Positions 62,021 through 64,000 of a DNA stretch of 64,000 nucleotides are shown one piece after another. Source of the DNA: Persephonella sp. (GTDB taxonomy: Bacteria; Aquificota; Aquificia; Aquificales; Hydrogenothermaceae); the NCBI RefSeq assembly GCF_027023985.1, contig NZ_JALVTW010000033.1, positions 62,001 through 126,000 on the forward strand, written 5' to 3'. Under the pieces are notes generated by a model. That model had not been told where the DNA came from, searched no databases, and saw nothing but the letters and a program-made list of their open reading frames with translations. The position numbers and the translations under genes were made by a program. Each line of letters begins with the position of its first letter. Positions within the stretch are counted from its first letter, which is position 1.

Positions 62021-63291
62021 TGAAAAAGTTTTTCTTTGTATTTCTTATCTTAATAGGCTTCTCTTATGGTCAGGTTGTTATCGGAGAATGGAATAAACCT
62101 GTAACACCTGTTATGGCAGATTATGTCAAAAGACTTATAAACAAAGCACAACAAGAAAACGCAAAAGTCGTTATTCTACAGCTGGACACCCCCGGTGGTC
62201 TCGGAAGTGCAATGAGGGATGTTATTAAAACAATGATAAACTCGCCAATTCCTGTGGTTGTTTATGTTTATCCTCCCGGAGCACAGGCAGCATCAGCAGG
62301 GGCAATAATCACAATATCGGCAGATATAGCAGCAATGGCTCCATCCACAAATATTGGTTCTGCATCGCCGGTAAACATGACTGGTAAAGATATAGACAAA
62401 ACCATGAAGAAAAAAGTAATTAATGATATGCTGGCCTTTGTTAGAGCCATTGCAAAGGAAAAAGGGAGAAATATTAAAGTTATAGAAAAGATGATAACAG
62501 AGGCAAAAAATCTATCTGCCGAAGAAGCCTTAAAGCAAAAAGTTATTGACGTTATAGCAACAGACCTAAATGATTTACTAAAAAAGATTAACGGTAGAAA
62601 AATTAAAAAGGCTAGTTTTACCAAAACAATAAAACTTTCTCCTGACGAAAAAATTATTTATGTTAAGCAAAATTTCAAAGAAACCCTTCTCAGTATCCTT
62701 ACAAATCCGGTTGTTGCATACTTGCTTCTTATGATTGGTTTTTACGGAATATTCTTTGAACTTTACCATCCGGGAAGCGTAATTCCCGGTGTTGTCGGTG
62801 CAATATCTATATTACTTGCCCTTTATGCCCTTAACACAATATCTGTCAACTGGCTTGGAGTTCTACTGATATTACTGGGTATTCTGTTTTTTGTTCTGGA
62901 AATAATAACCCCTACATTTGGAGCCCTTGCGGTAAGCGGTGTGATAGCTTTAATATTTGGTTCAATAATACTTATAAGTCCTGATTCACCTTACGGGGAT
63001 ATTCCTGTGAAAATTATACTTCCTGTAGCATTGTTCAGTGCTGCATTTTTCCTGACAATTGCATATCTTGGTATTAAGGCACAGATTAGAAAACCTGTAA
63101 CCGGCAAAGAGGGAATGATTGGTAAGATTGGAGTTGCAGAAACAGATATAAACCCGAAAGGAAAGGTATTTGTAGAAGGCGAAATATGGGATGCTTACTC
63201 TGAAGTTCCTATTAAAAAGGGCGAAGAAGTAAAAATATTATCAGTGGAGGGATTGAGATTAAAGGTCACAAGAGCCCACAGGAAACATTAA
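62020..63291 (+). CDS. NfeD-type membrane-bound serine protease (1510-N family)
   Basis: A 423-residue protein combining a ClpP-like protease and an NfeD domain. Signal peptide, then LDTPGGLGSAMRDVI, PPGAQAASAGAIITISADIAAMAP (catalytic Ser in AASAG) and the Lys in KKKVINDMLAFVRAIA; four membrane helices at about 225-345; a C-terminal OB-fold (GKIGVAETDINPKGKVFVEGE ... VKILSVEGLRLKVTR). Relatives degrade stomatin-type proteins; no stomatin gene follows here. The 3' end is overlapped by the GCS2-type gene. Confidence 0.93.
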   Translation: MKKFFFVFLILIGFSYGQVVIGEWNKPVTPVMADYVKRLINKAQQENAKVVILQLDTPGGLGSAMRDVIKTMINSPIPVVVYVYPPGAQAASAGAIITISADIAAMAPSTNIGSASPVNMTGKDIDKTMKKKVINDMLAFVRAIAKEKGRNIKVIEKMITEAKNLSAEEALKQKVIDVIATDLNDLLKKINGRKIKKASFTKTIKLSPDEKIIYVKQNFKETLLSILTNPVVAYLLLMIGFYGIFFELYHPGSVIPGVVGAISILLALYALNTISVNWLGVLLILLGILFFVLEIITPTFGALAVSGVIALIFGSIILISPDSPYGDIPVKIILPVALFSAAFFLTIAYLGIKAQIRKPVTGKEGMIGKIGVAETDINPKGKVFVEGEIWDAYSEVPIKKGEEVKILSVEGLRLKVTRAHRKH

Positions 63292-64000
63292 ACTTTAAAA
63301 ATTCTAAACCATTTACCGTAGGGGCAGAATTAGAGGTTCAGCTTGTAAATAGGGAAGATTTTTCTTTATCTGATAGTGCAGATATTATTTTTAAAAATCT
63401 GCCTGAGGATTTGAAAGATATAGTCCAACCTGAAGTTCTTACATCAATGGTCGAGATTGTTTCCCCTGTATGTGAAAAACCAGAAGAAGTTGTTTATTAT
63501 CTTAGAAAAGCTCTTAAAGAGATAAATCAGATAGGTAAAGATTATGGTTTCATCATTTCTGCCCTTGGAACCCATACATTTGCCAGAAAAGAAGAAACCC
63601 ATATCACAGCAAAGGAAAGGTATCTTAGGTTATTAAAAGAACTTCAGATAGTCCTTAGACAGTTTTTGATATATGGACTTCATATACATGTAGGCTTTCC
63701 AGACAAAGAAAGTGCAGTCAGAGCATACAACCTGACAATAAACTATCTACCTGTTTTTCTTGGAATATCAACAAGCTCCCCATTTTTCTATGGAGAATTT
63801 ACAGGACTTCATTCATACAGGACAAAAATATTTGAACAGCTACCAAGAGCAGGTATTCCTGAATATTTTAAGGATTTTTCCCAGTTTGAAGAACTATTTT
63901 TCATTTTAAAAGATGAGGGTTTTATTGAAAGCATAAAGGATATATGGTGGGATGTCCGCATTCATCCAGACCTTGGGACTGTCGAGCTAAGGGTATGTGA
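63258..64000 (+). CDS. Glutamate-cysteine ligase GCS2 (YbdK) family, probable ATT start (runs off the right edge)
   Basis: The frame is open from 63216 to the window end. FTVGAELEVQLVNRE is the GCS2 metal-binding start, then VSPVCEKPEEVVYYLRKALK, LGTHTFARKEETHIT, GLHIHVGFPDKE and WWDVRIHPDLGTVELRVC, all typical of YbdK-type carboxylate-amine ligases. No ATG, GTG or TTG occurs in frame between the upstream stop (63213) and the conserved motif. ATT at 63258 lies 7 bases after GGAGG (63246-63250), so I infer an AUU start. It overlaps nfeD by 34 bases. Confidence 0.8.
   Translation, partial: MKGHKSPQETLNFKNSKPFTVGAELEVQLVNREDFSLSDSADIIFKNLPEDLKDIVQPEVLTSMVEIVSPVCEKPEEVVYYLRKALKEINQIGKDYGFIISALGTHTFARKEETHITAKERYLRLLKELQIVLRQFLIYGLHIHVGFPDKESAVRAYNLTINYLPVFLGISTSSPFFYGEFTGLHSYRTKIFEQLPRAGIPEYFKDFSQFEELFFILKDEGFIESIKDIWWDVRIHPDLGTVELRVC

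Overview
The window is a stretch of a low-GC (roughly 35-38 %) bacterial chromosome, densely packed on both strands with many 1-20 base gene overlaps. Protein content points to a thermophilic, chemolithotrophic member of the Aquificota, probably Hydrogenothermaceae/Persephonella-like. This is an inference from three things: a thioredoxin-fold [2Fe-2S] ferredoxin very like the one I know from Aquifex, an acidic single-cluster [4Fe-4S] ferredoxin, and a MoeB/TusA/DsrE-type sulfur-relay cluster. No ribosomal RNA is present to settle it.

Layout. 1-5.3 kb: the 5' part of mutL, a DUF5335 gene, tRNA-Phe, yajC, and a leftward run Gfo/Idh oxidoreductase - DegT aminotransferase - ribH - nusB - phosphoesterase. 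5.4-11.6 kb: dapA diverges from a complete rod-shape operon mreB-mreC-mreD-PBP2-rodA. 11.7-16.3 kb: rplU-rpmA, a ClC transporter and the anaerobic ribonucleotide reductase pair nrdD-nrdG behind NrdR-like boxes. 16.3-19.3 kb: moeB-tusA-three DsrE-family subunits-pdxA. 19.4-25 kb: transketolase, a DUF481 outer-membrane protein, a BtuB-like TonB-dependent receptor with a six-helix membrane protein, and two tiny membrane proteins. 25-34.4 kb: a leftward block with NAD(P)HX repair (nnrD), a HEPN protein, an unknown 525-residue protein, purA, rph, panE, thrC and an MlaF-like ATPase, interrupted by a rightward coiled-coil gene.

34.5-35.6 kb holds tRNA-Leu followed by an AT-rich spacer and a ribbon-helix-helix/PIN toxin-antitoxin pair. 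35.7-46 kb returns to housekeeping: leuC, ruvX, mltG, a Kef-like split antiporter, an exonuclease, proC, hemW, ferredoxin and HU. 46.2-49.6 kb is the most accessory part: a cysteine-rich lipoprotein and a deacetylase with overlapping divergent start codons, aat, a broken nucleotidyltransferase with an intact partner gene behind a nested palindrome, and a GC-rich, highly structured segment that is either an IS200/IS605 tnpB 3' relic or an unknown small RNA. 49.6-64 kb: a TPR/SPOR protein, ferredoxin, metF, cytochrome c, dapD, carbonic anhydrase plus ZIP transporter, AMMECR1 plus MEMO, FliK/FlhB-like proteins, def, gcvH, yggS, nfeD and the start of a GCS2-type ligase that has no AUG/GUG/UUG start.

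Regulatory observations I consider most worth following: (i) a near-identical tandem TTGCAAA-type element, 11-bp period, at both the BtuB-like receptor and metF promoters, suggesting a B12/methionine regulon; (ii) at least three genes whose -10 box lies exactly six bases before an ATG with no ribosome-binding site, that is, leaderless mRNAs; (iii) the structured 49.4-49.5 kb segment; (iv) the probable AUU start of the GCS2 gene.
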